Source: Clostridiales bacterium
GTDB lineage: Bacteria > Bacillota > Clostridia > UBA8921
DNA: 6,733 bases
Direction of reading: 5' to 3'
Assembly: GCA_003535395.1 (NCBI GenBank)
Contig: DOHE01000059.1
Location: forward strand, 1 to 6,733
The notes under the pieces are model-generated. The model saw only the letters and a program-made list of their open reading frames with translations. It ran no database searches and had not been told where the DNA came from. Positions 6,045 through 6,733 of the stretch are shown in pieces. Positions within the stretch are counted from its first letter, which is position 1. Every line of letters starts with the position of its first letter. A program made the translations under genes and the position numbers.

Positions 6045-6733
6045 TTACAGGGCCAGGATCCGGTTGAGTTCCAAAAGATCCTCATCAACCCTCTTCTTCA
6101 TTAGAAGAGCTTCTTCTATGTCATAATCTGTGATGTGTCCGTCTTTCCAGCTCACGATCCGGTTCTTTCCTCCATCTCTTAGAATCTCCACTGCCCTGGA
6201 TCCCATCCGGCTGGCCATCACCCGATCCATGACCGTGGGGCTTCCTCCCCGCTGGATGTGTCCAAGGATGGTGGCCCGGGCTTCGATGCCCGTCTTTTCT
6301 TCTATTTCCCCGGCAATTTCCACAGCGCCGCCGATGCCTTCCGCTACGATAACGATATAATTGGTTTTCCCACGGTTGCGGCCTTCAATGATGGGACAGA
6401 GAATATCTTTTTCCATGTCGAAGGTCTTCTCCGGGATCACCACGGCTTCTGCTCCACCGGCAATGGCCACATTCAGTGCGATATGCCCTGCATGCCTTCC
6501 CATGACTTCCAGTACGCTGCAGCGCTCATGGGAATACGCCGTATCCCGGATCTTATCGATTGCATCCTTGACGGTATTGAGCGCTGTATCATACCCGATG
6601 GTATAATCCGTGCATCCGATATCGTTGTCGATCGTCCCCGGGAGCCCGACCACCGGCATTCCCTTTCTGGACAGGTCCAGGGCCCCCCGGTAGGAACCGT
6701 CGCCGCCAATGACGACCACGGCGTCCAGAATGC
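6045..6733 (-). CDS. pfkA: 6-phosphofructokinase (N-terminus beyond window)
   Basis: ATP-dependent phosphofructokinase, converting fructose-6-phosphate to fructose-1,6-bisphosphate in glycolysis. The window holds the last 228 residues, beginning ILDAVVVIGGDGS. Visible motifs are GGDGS (fragment residues 9-13, ATP/Mg site), PGTIDND (31-37, catalytic Asp at fragment residue 35), MGRHAGHIAL, the EGIGG substrate loop, and GHIQRGGSP with the sugar-phosphate-binding Arg/His region. Adding 92 to fragment numbering places the catalytic Asp at 127, as in the classical bacterial enzyme, so about 92 residues are missing at the N-terminus. GGDGS rather than GGDDT indicates the ATP-dependent rather than the pyrophosphate-dependent type. 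It is the most upstream gene seen in the apparent operon; its promoter is outside the window. Confidence 0.95.
   Translation of the reverse strand, partial: ILDAVVVIGGDGSYRGALDLSRKGMPVVGLPGTIDNDIGCTDYTIGYDTALNTVKDAIDKIRDTAYSHERCSVLEVMGRHAGHIALNVAIAGGAEAVVIPEKTFDMEKDILCPIIEGRNRGKTNYIVIVAEGIGGAVEIAGEIEEKTGIEARATILGHIQRGGSPTVMDRVMASRMGSRAVEILRDGGKNRIVSWKDGHITDYDIEEALLMKKRVDEDLLELNRILAL

Noticed and set aside
6026..6088. Longer pgsA start at 6088
   Set aside because: It would overlap the pfkA end by over 40 bp and add about 21 residues unlike the family N-terminus; the strong SD at 6039-6046 points to a start near 6025-6028.

Overview
All seven genes in this window lie on the minus strand. The families, the close packing with strong Shine-Dalgarno (SD) sites, and a DUF5685 protein next to a J-domain protein point to a Gram-positive Clostridia-type bacterium (Firmicutes/Bacillota, Lachnospiraceae-like or a relative). 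By eye the coding DNA is moderately GC-rich. No ribosomal RNA or other decisive taxonomic marker is present, so this assignment is an inference.

Reading in the direction of transcription (right to left), the window opens inside pfkA (6-phosphofructokinase, N-terminus outside the window). pgsA (phosphatidylglycerophosphate synthase) follows after a short gap, then a DUF5685 protein, a J-domain protein with a TPR-like middle and a cysteine-rich tail, a six-helix membrane protein, and mutS2. Gaps are about 20 bp or less and two junctions overlap (17 bp and 10 bp), so this looks like one operon. mutS2 is interrupted by an in-frame TAA. The MutS core (611 codons) is thereby separated from the KOW/Smr tail, which stays open in the same frame.

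After mutS2 comes a gap of about 145 bp. It holds a short perfect inverted repeat over the mutS2 stop, an array of 15-bp near-palindromic tandem repeats, and a strong-looking extended -10 promoter. That promoter reads into the last gene, a PlsC-type acyltransferase with a C-terminal zinc ribbon, which runs off the left edge of the window. This gene was found by reading the reverse complement to the window edge.

Functionally the window mixes glycolysis (pfkA), phospholipid synthesis (pgsA, plsC-like), an uncharacterised chaperone/membrane module (DUF5685, J protein, membrane protein) and a ribosome-collision/recombination ATPase (mutS2). The points most worth following up are the mutS2 nonsense codon, a resemblance of DUF5685 to squalene/phytoene synthases at both aspartate-rich motifs, the Cys-rich J protein coupled to it, and the repeat array between mutS2 and plsC. 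No mobile element, CRISPR array, tRNA or rRNA was seen.
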